A stretch of 64,000 bases of DNA from Melitaea cinxia. Taxonomy: Eukaryota > Arthropoda > Insecta > Lepidoptera > Nymphalidae. Of the stretch, positions 46,501 through 51,979 are shown one piece after another. The notes under the pieces were generated by a model. The model did no database searches, was not told the DNA's origin, and saw nothing but the letters and a program-made list of their open reading frames with translations. How positions within the stretch are numbered: position 1 is the stretch's first letter; every line of letters begins with the position of its first letter. Location: the NCBI RefSeq assembly GCF_905220565.1, contig NC_059419.1:5814826-5878825 (forward strand), given 5' to 3'. The position numbers and the translations under genes are program-made.

Positions 46501-48311
46501 TGGCAAAATACATCGTACAAGACTTTTATTTTGTATAGCACTTGAATGGTATTAAAAAATATTGATAAATAAGCTAACCTTGTTGATTATCCTGGCCTGA
46601 GGAAGATTTTGAATCCTCTAAGCGTCGTCGCTTACGACGATGTTTGTTCCGTACTTTGTCTAACTTTTGTATATAATACTCCACCTTGTCCTCTTTGGCA
46701 TGGTAAAAAACAATTATTATAACGTGATAAAGATAATAAGCGATACTTTCAACGGCTACAAGGGAACGTGTCCGCTCGTTGCTTCACACGGAAAAAGAAT
46801 GAGGTGACTACGGCTAGGGATGATGATGGTTTGTATAGTGTTGACAGATAAAAAAAAATCTTTTAGTTTTTAAACGTGCGAAGTGCTGCCTTGTAGGTCA
46901 AAGGACTACTTGTTAATTTATATCGAAAATGAAACCAGGAAATATTATAATAGCTAAAGCTTATTACCCGGTGCAGGATTACATACAGTCATAGATGATA
47001 AAGCAAGATATTATCAAATTGGTTAAAAAATATAGTTTATATATATTTTTTAAAGTAACTACTGTTTTCTTGCCGGTTCTTCTCTGTAGAATCTGCATTC
47101 TGAACCTGTGGTAGCTTCACTTTTAAAAATAATTAAAAGTTTAATTCCTAAAATAACGACTGGAAGGTGTTTTTGGAGCCTATTTGAATAAGGGTAGTTT
47201 TGATTTTGAGCGTACGGTAGCCAGAGTCTTTAGGGAGCGTCGAGAGCGAGGTCGGTAACGCGCTTGCGCCGCTTCTAATGTCACTGGCGTCTGTGCGCCC
47301 GTTCGCCCCCCAGCTGACCGCCCGTGTGCAGGCATGTGCGGTGACGGCGCCAACGACTGCGGCGCGCTGCGGGCGGCGCACGCGGGCGTGTCGCTGGCGG
47401 CGGGCGAGAGCTCGGCCGCGGCGCCGCTGCTGGCGCGCCACGTGGCCGCCGCGCCGCGCCTGCTGCGCGAGGGCCGCGCCGCGCTCGCCACCGGCGCCGG
47501 CGTCTTCAAGTTCATGGTGGCCTACTCGCTGGCCGAGTTCCTCTCCGTCGCCTTCCTCTACTACTTCGACTCCAACCTCACCGACTTCCAGTTCCTGTTC
47601 ATCGACGTGGCGCTGATCGTCAACTTCGCCTTCTTCTTCGGCATGACGGAGGCGTACGCGGGGCGGCTGTTCCCGGTGCCGCCGCTGACGTCGCTGTTGA
47701 GCCTGGTGCCGCTGATGTCGCTGCTCGGGCAGCTGTCGATCATCGCGATAGCGCAGTATCTGAGTTACTTGGCGCTGACGACGTTCCCCTGGTACGTGAG
47801 GCACACGTACGAGGGCGAGGAGGCGAACGAGTGCTGGGAGAACTACGCCATATTCACGATTTCTATATTCCAGTACGTGATTATGGTGATAGTGTTCAGC
47901 CACGGTGCGCCGTACCGCCGCTCCGTGGTCACTAATAAGAGGCTAATGGCCAGTCTGATAATCATGACCGCCATTTGCGTCTACATAACCGTCTCCCCCG
48001 CGAAATGGCTGGCGACCTTTCTCCAGCTCCGAATGCCGAAGGATACCCTGCTGTCTTACGTAATCCTCGCTTTAGCGTCTTTCAATTTCGTCATAGCTCT
48101 CTTCTTCGAAAGAGTTATAATCGAGTATTTGATGGAACGTAAGCAGATGATACCGAAGTTTTTAAAGGAAAGACACGTAAGGAAAACCCCGCACCTGATG
48201 ATTAAGCGACAGTTGACGGATATGGATTACTTGAGCTGTGATAGCGTTATATCGTACGACAAAGAAACGAACGGTTCCGTTTTCGACTCCAATTCGGGAA
48301 AAACCTTATGA
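13510..48311 (+). CDS. ATP13A3: P5B-type P-type ATPase (ATP13A2/3 family, polyamine transporter group)
   Basis: Complete; 19 coding exons: 13510-13617, 14628-14795, 14882-14952, 15329-15438, 25865-26027, 26729-26933, 29517-29703, 32168-32303, 33855-34020, 34522-34722, 35027-35227, 35394-35519, 36178-36331, 38007-38128, 38568-38685, 39073-39191, 40278-40421, 40694-40820, 47332-48311. All junctions are GT-AG with matching phases and give 1201 residues; family members are about 1200. Landmarks: N-terminal P5 hydrophobic region (about 45-75), TGES of the actuator domain (337-340), the P5B signature PPALP (about 461-465), phosphorylated Asp 504 in DKTGTLTE (split between exons 10 and 11), KGAPE of the nucleotide domain (651-655), TGD (745-747) and GDGAND (879-884), then six membrane segments in the last exon. 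Relatives move polyamines out of late endosomes/lysosomes; the substrate here is inferred. Exon 5 borders are the least certain. The family is certain, the orthologue less so. Confidence 0.95.
13618..14627. other. ATPase intron 1
   Basis: AT-rich intron. No clear repeat or RNA. A stretch near 14390-14480 ('ccattgcgctaatg') resembles a decayed tRNA-derived SINE. Confidence 0.35.
15664..17128 (+). repeat. RTE-type repeats with a tandem tail
   Basis: Two heads ('actagctgtgcccgcggctt' at 15664, 'gcccgcgactacgtccgcg' at 15871) are followed by text such as 'ccgttcttagcgga', 'cctgccaaatttca' and 'gtgacctttctcttttatatatatag', the familiar 3' end of lepidopteran RTE-type elements. From 16351 the 3' section is repeated three times, with starts at 16351, 16633 and 16918 (periods 282 and 285). 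The last copy's tail is cut by the TIR element at 17129, and its 'tatatattatag' resumes at 22866. Confidence 0.7.
18020..18179 (+). repeat. copia 5' LTR
   Basis: 160 bp, identical to the copy at 22231-22390. A TATAAAATTA stretch about 75 bases in could serve as promoter. Confidence 0.95.
18180..18193 (+). promoter_or_regulatory. copia primer binding site
   Basis: GGTTATGGGCCCAG is the exact reverse complement of the anticodon-arm segment CUGGGCCCAUAACC of eukaryotic initiator tRNA-Met. Drosophila copia is known to prime from an internal fragment of this tRNA, and the match shows the same strategy here. Confidence 0.88.
18244..21255 (+). CDS. copia gag-pol polyprotein, first open frame
   Basis: 1003 codons. 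In order: a UBN2/copia-type gag region (about 1-235); a CCHC zinc knuckle CYKCKQIGHFKNQC (about 240-253); aspartic protease core LDSGAST (about 280); the integrase HHCC part starting HRRLGH (about 414); the integrase catalytic core with HTDLCGP, RSDNGTEF and YTPEQNGLCERNN (about 476-595); and copia RT starting near NKWVFKKKY (about 845), with KGFTQQKGIDFNETFSPV and the active-site block LFVDD. The frame ends within a T-rich stretch (21236-21249) immediately after the catalytic aspartates. The remaining RT and RNase H are in another frame that overlaps by 23 bases. Whether this is a real indel or a homopolymer sequencing error cannot be told here. Confidence 0.95.
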   Translation: MSTNYLANIPKLKGRENYDDWCFAAENVLVLEGMADAIKAALPSSATPTQIAEDLKAKAKLILTIDATLYVHIKQATTTYDLWKTLKNMFDDSGYSRRISLLRNLINIRLENCETMTSYVSQIIETGQKLKGTGFEINDQWIGSLMLAGLPEKYGPMIMAIEHSGINISADSIKTKLLDMSTDFEVKSEGAFAANSYTKRNVGTTAKYANVRENRTLAPPPVNTSNSEINMAQRKKLIRCYKCKQIGHFKNQCRITEKTKSNAFSAVFLTKEFNQSDWHLDSGASTHIVSNVNLLSNVCYQPKTKEIIVANQTAVQVLCSGDIQITTCVGDKEITIDVKNVLCVPNLTTNLLSVSRIIASGNRVIFNQHGCLIYNSENECIGEAHLENGVYRLRVVKSEQHLAAAVKISNITWHRRLGHINASDLRKLKNGAAEGINVDDTCDTGKSSCVVCCEGKQTRLPFPTSTSRSQEVLELVHTDLCGPMENVSLGKARYYLLFVDDFSKMCIVYFLRSKDETFMYFKQYKEYVENQQSKKIKILRSDNGTEFCSAKMTNYLKQCGILHQKTNSYTPEQNGLCERNNRSIVEKARCLLYDAQFEKFLWAEAVNTAVYIKNRSPAASLDQNTTPYEMWTGKKPDISHLRIFGSPAMVHIPKEKRKKWDKKAKKMYLVGYSENVKGYRLYDPTSRSVIVARDVVIMEKIHDNPTTSILIEEQRQPDESADKDSLNSSDNENQNDKTYIPDISSSESDDSFVDTLSMSPEAKNIASRQCDVNLPEKRVRRKPDYYHSNVNMCVDMSGGQISLDEAMSGSEKDQWQCAIKDELKSFRDSDSWEVVDRPQDGTVVKNKWVFKKKYNSEGEVRYRARLVAKGFTQQKGIDFNETFSPVLRYSTLRLMLAISVELGLKINHLDVPTAFLNGLLKETVYMEIPECSDIENCNNKVLKLKKCIYGLKQSARAWYTQVEECLLKLKFKKSLHEPCLFIKNNKNTKIYVALFVDDFFCFL
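21233..22180 (+). CDS. copia RT C-terminus and RNase H, second frame
   Basis: 315 codons from an ATG that is merely the overlap with the preceding frame, not a natural start. It contains the RT thumb/connection text LTRPDISYSVSFLSQY and an RNase H with the acidic residues of YVDADWAS, SSTEAEYMALS and the DN of FSDNQSS, and ends at a natural-looking stop about 50 bases before the 3' LTR. It would be read only if the frame change at the T run were absent or bypassed. Confidence 0.92.
   Translation: MIFFVFYNCQNMYEEMLDVLVTNFRIKDLGQIKQCLGMRVNVNNNSITVDQQQFVEAILKKFNMLNCCYSNTPMEINLKLEKDVNNKYEKNYPYQQLIGSLMYLSVLTRPDISYSVSFLSQYNNCFNKIHWKHLKRLLRYLKKTKNYGLLYRKTECNLYGYVDADWASCMMDRRSFTGFCFILAGSVISYEAKKQKTVALSSTEAEYMALSESCKEAIYLSNILNEITVMCENVPICLFSDNQSSIKLATNPMLHNKRTKHIDTRHHFVRACIAEKKIDIKYVSTLEMPADIFTKSLSATKHYKFLKMLGIVEIS
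22231..22390 (+). repeat. copia 3' LTR
   Basis: Identical to the 5' LTR; preceded by a purine-rich tract; followed by the target duplication TACTT. Confidence 0.95.
22921..22993 (-). tRNA. tRNA-like unit 1 (GGT anticodon position)
   Basis: A full cloverleaf can be drawn: 7-bp acceptor (CGTTCCA/TGGAGCG, one G-T pair), D arm, 5-bp anticodon stem TCGAC/GTCGA, and T arm GCGGG-TTCGAAT-CCCGC. A box (TAGCTTAATTGG) and B box (GGTTCGAATCC) are perfect, and a T run follows 6 bases after the discriminator. The anticodon loop is ACGGTAT: it would read Thr (GGT) but has C instead of the universal U33. Eukaryotes use AGU for this codon family. More likely a tRNA-derived repeat core than a working tRNA. 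Confidence 0.6.
23231..23303 (-). tRNA. tRNA-like unit 2
   Basis: Same sequence as unit 1, 310 bases downstream, same strand. Same intact pol III boxes and same odd C33 anticodon loop. Confidence 0.6.
23618..23690 (+). tRNA. tRNA-like unit 3
   Basis: Same core as units 1 and 2 on the opposite strand; TTTTT at 23695 would end a pol III transcript. Confidence 0.6.
23928..24000 (+). tRNA. tRNA-like unit 4
   Basis: Same core, 310 bases after unit 3. Its unit is truncated after about 76 more bases, at the edge of the array. Confidence 0.6.
24199..24520 (-). repeat. full-length tRNA-headed SINE, reverse
   Basis: Minus-strand head with a B box (GGGTTCGATTCCC near 24453) and 3' body ending 'gggatattacaggct' at 24199, the same 3' end as the SINEs at 31709-32052 and 5115-5225. 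Confidence 0.75.
24521..25554. other. AT-rich part of ATPase intron 4
   Basis: Low-complexity A/T, with two TAAATAAATAAAT-type tails (near 24590 and 25305) that probably end old SINE copies. Nothing codes. Confidence 0.35.
25555..25725 (-). repeat. dispersed repeat, reversed copy
   Basis: 'cgtttgcttgtaaacg' and 'accgacttcaattacatgaaccactaatacaacgtaggtagacgaa' are the reverse of text found in 11780-11930. Confidence 0.6.
26156..26420. mobile_element. short MITE-like inverted-repeat element
   Basis: 'ggctggtttcaccagt' at the left is mirrored by 'actggtgaaacaggcc' at the right, giving imperfect terminal inverted repeats of about 16 bp around a 265-bp non-coding interior. It lies in ATPase intron 5. 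Superfamily not determined. Confidence 0.6.
27012..27625. other. AT-rich part of ATPase intron 6
   Basis: No gene or repeat recognised apart from A/T runs (for example the A run ending near 27544). Confidence 0.3.
27626..27912 (+). repeat. dispersed repeat family A, copy 2
   Basis: Shares 'catagtcaccacgctgggcaggcgggttggtgac', 'ctgtgtatttca' and 'cgccatcggtcggct' with copy 1 at 6851-7100. Confidence 0.8.
28040..29335 (+). pseudogene. decayed Jockey-like LINE remnant
   Basis: Fragments in several frames recall a non-LTR reverse transcriptase: a NKSSGPDSIPA-like RT block near 28530-28565, and the C-terminal text (HVEYC, then RRDIGSLCV, then LWIDLPCEVFPERYNL near 28850-29235) usual in Jockey-type elements. 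Many stops and shifts; not functional. It fills the intron just before ATPase exon 7. Confidence 0.6.
29673..30493 (+). repeat. 109-bp minisatellite made from ATPase exon 7 and its splice donor
   Basis: About 7.5 copies of a 109-bp unit at exact period 109: the sequence ACCG|gtgagc occurs with donor positions 29704, 29813, 29922, 30031, 30140, 30249, 30358 and 30467. The first copy is the real end of exon 7. Each later unit contains the last roughly 30 coding bases of that exon (AVVDESMLTG plus donor), a 30-base intron piece, and a segment resembling the start of the same exon (VRLWGGRSVASR region). The middle of the exon is deleted. Since 109 is not a multiple of 3, reading through cycles the frames. 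A few bases of the next unit (to about 31492) reappear after the MITE at 30494-31472. Confidence 0.95.
30494..31472. mobile_element. Harbinger/PIF-type MITE
   Basis: 979 bp with terminal inverted repeats of about 24 bp (CGGCCGAACCCAATATTCAA at the left, its reverse complement at the right). It is flanked by the 3-bp duplication TTA (30491-30493, 31473-31475). Closing the gap restores 'cacacttacaggtgcac' exactly as in the seven neighbouring minisatellite units, which proves the insertion point. A 3-bp TWA target is typical of PIF/Harbinger. No transposase is encoded. Confidence 0.88.
31709..32052 (+). mobile_element. complete tRNA-headed SINE with target duplication
   Basis: The head 'gcgtggcgcaacgg' plus B box-like 'ggttgcgggttagatccc' is followed by the body 'cagtccttgtgggtctccactctctcaccg' and the 3' end 'gggatattacaggctaaagcg'. 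A 13-bp direct repeat TTAGTATTAATAG flanks it (31696-31708 and 32053-32065). The best-preserved member of this SINE family in the window; ATPase intron 7. Confidence 0.88.
32418..33678 (+). mobile_element. second mariner-family element
   Basis: Imperfect terminal inverted repeats of about 29 bp (CGAGGAGAGGTCAAAAAGTT against CGAGAGGAGGTTAAAAAGTT) flanked by TA on both sides. 1.26 kb, ATPase intron 8. It is a different mariner lineage from the copy at 1003-2267. Confidence 0.9.
32603..33590 (+). pseudogene. mariner transposase, frameshifted
   Basis: It starts at an ATG at 32603, but the frame is broken early and is carried by ORFs at 32613-33128, 33144-33437 and 33302-33691. Recognisable parts: the helix-turn-helix region, then WVPRMLSTHQK, the second catalytic block LHDNAPVHTT and DLAPSNYY, in which the third catalytic aspartate is replaced by asparagine. 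Inactive on two counts. Confidence 0.88.
34330..34500. repeat. dispersed repeat fragment
   Basis: 'aaaaaaaggaggaagtcctcataag' and 'ggtgcctgccatgtggtcccatttaattttgatcg' are related to the repeat around the (TA)n tract at 11540-11935. It runs almost up to exon 10. Confidence 0.5.
35568..35890 (-). repeat. dispersed repeat family A, copy 3
   Basis: Reverse orientation; shares 'cccgtgggtgtcgcaagaggcgacta', 'ggccgaagacgggcagc' and 'cctatgtccagcagtggactg' with the other copies. Confidence 0.8.
36332..37830. repeat. degenerate TACACTG minisatellite at the exon 13 donor, split by a MITE
   Basis: From the donor of exon 13 onward, short irregular repeats of the kind 'ctggtacactg/actgatacactg' fill 36332-36744. 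They resume after the inserted element at 37656 and fade out by about 37830. No fixed period; about 10-14 bases between repeats. Confidence 0.8.
36745..37655. mobile_element. hAT-type MITE
   Basis: 911 bp with terminal inverted repeats starting CAGTGGCGTAGCTA and mirrored as TAGCTACGCCACTG at the right. The 8-bp direct repeat GATACATC flanks it exactly (36737-36744 and 37656-37663). TIR style and 8-bp duplication fit the hAT superfamily. It carries no transposase. It interrupts the minisatellite of ATPase intron 13. Confidence 0.88.
38745..38945. repeat. dispersed repeat fragment
   Basis: 'ggtccacctgattgagtaaa', 'cgccagcaacactag' and 'cttactcaccacg' are related to the repeat at 10800-11065. 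Confidence 0.5.
39205..39655 (+). repeat. 30-bp minisatellite in ATPase intron 16
   Basis: About 15 copies of a 30-bp unit (tgcgcactagatcagaagta then cacaaactgt) start within 15-30 bases of the exon 16 donor; one or two copies are shortened. Because 30 is a multiple of 3, it stays open in several frames (for example the repeated decapeptide ALDQKYTNCC), but this is not a gene. Confidence 0.93.
39656..40277. other. remainder of ATPase intron 16
   Basis: No feature recognised. Confidence 0.3.
40985..41115 (-). repeat. dispersed repeat fragment, reversed
   Basis: 'ggtagggcacagcaggaaatattttgttca' and 'ccttacggaaggtcacagctaaata' are the reverse complement of text at 10970-11060. Confidence 0.65.
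41255..41645. repeat. inverted-repeat unit at the left end of the DIRS region
   Basis: 'atgatcaaacgaacttctaa' (about 41259) is mirrored at about 41580-41603, making a roughly 350-bp unit with 40-80 bp inverted ends. Part of it, and the text just behind it, matches in reverse complement the block at 46793-46955 at the other side of the DIRS element ('aacaagtagtcctttgacctacaaggca' and neighbours). This is either a DIRS inverted terminal repeat or an associated MITE. Confidence 0.6.
41820..42801 (-). pseudogene. DIRS tyrosine recombinase remnant
   Basis: N-terminal core-binding part with STIKQYSVCFKQWWQYC (42490-42801), then KRLPKGIFRLRPSLPKYPSTWDP (about 42310-42400), and the catalytic end with KVFGAHSAHHAATSAA, LIKKTAGW and FAKDYDL near 41815-41985. 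The HxxR catalytic arginine is histidine here (CAC instead of a CG-starting codon), while the final tyrosine of FAKDY remains. Stops around 42480 and 42290 also break the frame. Confidence 0.82.
42985..43308 (-). repeat. dispersed repeat family A, copy 4
   Basis: Reverse copy with 'cttcccgtgggtgtcgtaagaggcgacta', 'cagcgtggtgactatgggcaa' and 'cctatgtccagcagtggactgcaataggct'. It splits the DIRS coding region. Confidence 0.82.
43274..43836 (-). pseudogene. DIRS RT C-terminus and RNase H remnant
   Basis: Two overlapping frames carry ISIREFSQL-like text (as VSIREFSQLIGVLVSACPA), LNWWNENI, then YINTKDNVEAD and ESAFNYIVSRLGNSEVDLFA, the usual order of DIRS RT/RNase H. The frames shift within the region, so no complete domain remains. 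Confidence 0.78.
43840..44300 (-). pseudogene. DIRS reverse transcriptase remnant
   Basis: Minus-strand text with TPKPNEGSRLILNF, then MATIDMKESYLLIPIHKR (the first RT catalytic block, aspartate present) and EFSALPYGLAIAP is clearly DIRS-type RT. Several in-frame stops follow, and the usual YxDD block is not readable. Confidence 0.75.
44508..45302 (-). pseudogene. DIRS gag-like protein fragment
   Basis: 264 codons beginning MDPEILSALGEE. A helical region (LSQLWLPLLKKG, then KEYVIPSNCMLL and LNIELSAAIAEMV) is followed by a Pro/Arg-rich tail that runs toward the RT. I recognise it as DIRS-type ORF1 from position and style rather than from a domain. The upstream part is disconnected by stops around 45380-45540. 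Confidence 0.65.
45840..45985 (+). repeat. short tandem repeat in the DIRS 5' region
   Basis: About three imperfect copies of a 42-48 bp unit (gttcgtgaaacaagattgtt then aagctctcaaaagaactgtt). Possibly part of the DIRS leader. Just upstream (45720-45835) are many short 'taccgttacctt'-like repeats. Confidence 0.6.
46793..46955. repeat. right inverted repeat of the DIRS region
   Basis: Reverse complement of text in 41300-41460 ('agtagtcctttgacctacaaggca', then 'cacttcgcacgtttaaaaa', then 'ctagccgtagtcacctcattct'), with a few mismatches and small indels. Confidence 0.75.
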
Positions 48312-50195
48312 TCCATCCTTTTGGTAAAAGTTAAAACATTTTAATTGAATTGAATATGGAAGAAAATCGTCAATTACCAATAAATTTCACTGGAAACTGA
48401 CAAAGATATGAAATATTTTATTTTGGAAAAGTTTCATAGCGAAATCTGAAACAACATTCTCATCAGAATAATACGTACAAATCCCATTTCTGGCTGTCCT
48501 TTTTGTTTCATAACTATGGGATATATGTAGGAAAGATAAACTAAAACATTCATTTTTGATTTTAGGCAGAAAAATTTATTATTGCATTGTTGCATGTATT
48601 TTATGTGTATATAATCGTACCAAATATCCAAGATTACTTCTGGTGCTAAATATGTATTTAAATGCTCCAATCGAAGTTTATGTATATTATAAGAGTTAAG
48701 AGCTACTACGATCATTCCATTCTTAACCTCACCAATTTAAGAGATTTTGTAATATTGACATTATTTTATTAACATGAAAGAAGTTAAACTTAGACAGTAT
48801 TTTTTCTCTGTTTAAATAAAACTTTAATGTAGTTTTTACATTATTATAATTTAAAATTTCTCTTGTTTTTACTGTTTTCGAGTTATATATTCTATAATCG
48901 TGTTTTATTATTATTTAGTGTTAGCATTTATTTTAAGTTGAATAATAATTAATACTTAAAAACAAAATATTTTAAAGCATATTGTGATAGCCCGATTTAT
49001 GTGCTGTTAAAGATAGAAAAAGATATACTACAAACTCCGACAGTTAAATTTTTATTTTCAGATCTGGCAATACATATCAACACCTAATATGAAAAACATT
49101 GTAACTAATGAAACAATATTTTCTAACTATACAATCAAAATTCTTAGGGGAAAAAGGTATCTTTTAATCTAGGAACCTTATTTATCCGACCACTAGAAAA
49201 AAATATATATGAAAAAATATTATTGTAATTTCAGATAATTCAAATTTTTGCTAAAAAACATTGTAATTTCCGTTACGAAAAGAATAATAAATATCCGCAA
49301 TGAAGTGAATTAATAGTGGAATAATTTACTTTATTCCACATCACTTTTGAAATGCAACAAAATTGTAAAACGCTTTTCTGAAAACTTAACAAAATGAGAT
49401 ACAATGTTCTTCATATCAGGTGTCAATATTATGATGAATTTATTTAGCATTGCTATCATAAATGTGTTGTGTTTTGTGAAATAAGTCGTTATGCATTTTT
49501 TTTAAATTATAAAAATTACAGTTATGCACATTCGAGCCGCACAGTAATCTCGCTAATATTAATTTATATTTGTGAAGGCACAAAACTACTTCCTTAAGTG
49601 ATATTAATAATTTTTTTTCATTAAACAATAAATTGTCACCAATATAAATTCACGTTATTGTGGCAACTAAATGTTCTGATTTTTCTCTCGCTTTGGATTT
49701 GATTTAAGTGTTAGACACATTAGTAATTTTCTGATCAATTAACATACTTAAAAATAAATAATATAAAGTCGAAACGAAGGTTAATCGCTATTTTAAATGA
49801 GTAAAACGCTCTAGCAGTCTACAAAATGTAGGTTGTATTTCACTTTAGGTAATGTTATATTTGTTATATAGATAATTATTATAGACAATAATATAAACCG
49901 CCCAATAGTGTGCCTTACATTTATTGTTAAATGTTTCTCTATGCATATTTTATAATTTGTACTTATTATTAAATGAGTCTTGTAATCAAGTCTGTACTAA
50001 AATATACAGACTTACTACATTGGTTATGGAAGCAGTATTAGCTATGGCGTTACCTTTTATATAGTAAAAATAATTGTGAATGCTTAAATTATGTATGTTT
50101 AGTAAGTATGATAGTAAAAAAGCTCAAAAGGGAGCAGTTTTGTCGATATTAATGTAATTTATATTTTTCAATAAATATTCTATTTATAAAGAGAA
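48312..50195 (+). other. 3' untranslated region of the P5B ATPase
   Basis: A long AT-rich stretch right after the stop, with no repeat or ORF of note. An AATAAA inside (near 48816) could give a short form; the last good signal is at 50170. Confidence 0.6.
50170..50175 (+). terminator. likely poly(A) signal of the P5B ATPase
   Basis: AATAAA followed about 20 bases later by a GT/T-rich stretch (gtgttttattttattt). No later plus-strand signal fits before the opposite-strand gene's own 3' end. Confidence 0.55.
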
Positions 50196-50319
50196 GTGTT
50201 TTATTTTATTTATTTTAAAACTTTTATAAAAATGGAAAGGAAATTGTGCCCACTCTTCAACATTGTCTTTACTGCAGCATAATATAAAACCACTTTTTTT
50301 TGTAAATAGGGTTAGTAAG

Positions 50320-51979
50320 AGGTTTGATTAAAACAAAGTTTTTTATTGCAATAAATTTATTACTAAAAGCAATAAATATGGTGGTAATAGACTCTATTAA
50401 CACATTAACAAAAGTTTAACTTTTTACATAATCTTCATTTCATTTTGGCATCACAGTACATTCAGAATTTTAGTGGGTAGTTTCCAATTGTTACAAGACC
50501 ATTTGTAAGATTTGTTAACGGTGTTTAGTACATAGGGCTTTTTGTTTTACAGAATTGTAAATAAGACTAAGTCCAAAGATCAATTATTAACTTTAGTAGA
50601 ATACAAAGGTACAATTAAAACAATTTATACATATTTCTAACAAACTATGGTATTTATTTATTATTAATAAAAAATAATAATGTTGCGGTTATTTTTTGTG
50701 TAGTTGTTTATAGTCTAAAACTTTTTACACTATCAAGTAATATATAACACGCAATATTTTTGTATCATTTTTTGTCTTAAGACGGAGTGAGAAATATTAA
50801 TAACATTTATTTAAAATACTTAAACATTTTGAATAAATTTGGTTTGAATAAATTTAGAAAATTTTAAAGAAGAAATTAAAGGTTTTCATCGATGTAACAT
50901 TTATTGAAGTTACAGTTGATGAACTTATGTATGTTTTAATTTGCACCAATGCATTATACATACGTACATGTTGTCTGTTAAAGTGGCTTGTCAGAGTATA
51001 TTAACGACACTCGATAAACCCCTTCTTAGTTTGCACCATAAGTTAATTACCATAGAAACAAGTTTTTTAATTTTATTACATAATAAACGGTCACATACAT
51101 TTTGCTTAACATACAAAATGACAGAGATGAGTCCATAGAGAAATTAAAGACATTAGTGCAAAAATATTTAAATATTGTGACAACACGAGAAATAAGTATA
51201 GAATTATTTTTAATATTAATAATTATAACATTGAGAGTTAGAATACATAGAAAAATTCAAATGTAGCCAAAGACATGACACTTTTCAAAAGTAAATAAAA
51301 GCTTTGGCTACAAGCTTCATTCAAAATTATAATATTCATATCAAGCAACATTTTAAAATACATTTTTAATGTAAATTTTAATTAAGGATCCTTGAATCAC
51401 AAAATCTAAAATTCATCAGTTTATTAAAATTTTGACACGAATTTATAAGAGCCCAGTAAATATTCAATGCCAATACATTTAAAGCACCGCTTTATTATGA
51501 ACAGATCATAAATACCATTAAATATAAACTATACAAAAATAGTAAAAATGGCTTCAGACACCCAGTAGAGGTGGACAAAACTATTATTATAAATAATATT
51601 TATATATAACATATTTCTTAAATATGGGAAACGGTTTGACCTCACTAATTATTTGCAATCGCATTTCTAAATACATTACTTACTCTACAAACAGTCAATT
51701 AGTAGAAAACGATCAGATACACACAAATAAACTCTTCACGACATTCAGAATCAAGTTTAAAGAACCCATTATTCAGGTACTATCTTCATAAATAAATCAC
51801 TATAAAAATGTACCGAATTTGTAACTTACTCAAAAACTCTATACTCACTATTTCTTTACATCAATCAACATATATGAATAATAATTATTTTTAATTCTAA
51901 AGTTACTTATAATAGTGTTATGAAGTTCACCTTTTAAATATAATTTTTTAGTTTAGACCAAAGTTGTTTCTTCAATCTT
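50320..51979 (-). other. 3' untranslated region of the distal ankyrin terminal exon
   Basis: AT-rich, without ORFs or repeats. Minus-strand AATAAA signals at 50342-50347 and in the following 40 bases would place the 3' end near 50320, about 120-150 bp from the ATPase poly(A) site on the other strand. Confidence 0.5.

Larger units (their letters stand above)
41800..46955 (-). mobile_element. decayed DIRS-type (tyrosine recombinase) retrotransposon
   Basis: Reading on the minus strand from right to left: a gag-like start (about 46700-46580, with the basic stretch RNKHRRKRRR), the main gag-like frame 45302-44508, a DIRS reverse transcriptase (about 44300-43840), RNase H (43836-43274) and a tyrosine recombinase (42801 to about 41820). 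An inverted repeat of about 160 bp connects 46793-46955 with the left region at 41300-41640, as expected for the inverted termini of DIRS elements. Stops and shifts interrupt every domain, and a family A repeat (42985-43308) is inserted between RNase H and recombinase. ATPase intron 18. Confidence 0.85.

Noticed and set aside
47148..47903. 251-codon minus-strand ORF
   Set aside because: Antisense of the GC-rich last ATPase exon, which on the plus strand reads a perfect P-type ATPase C-terminus.
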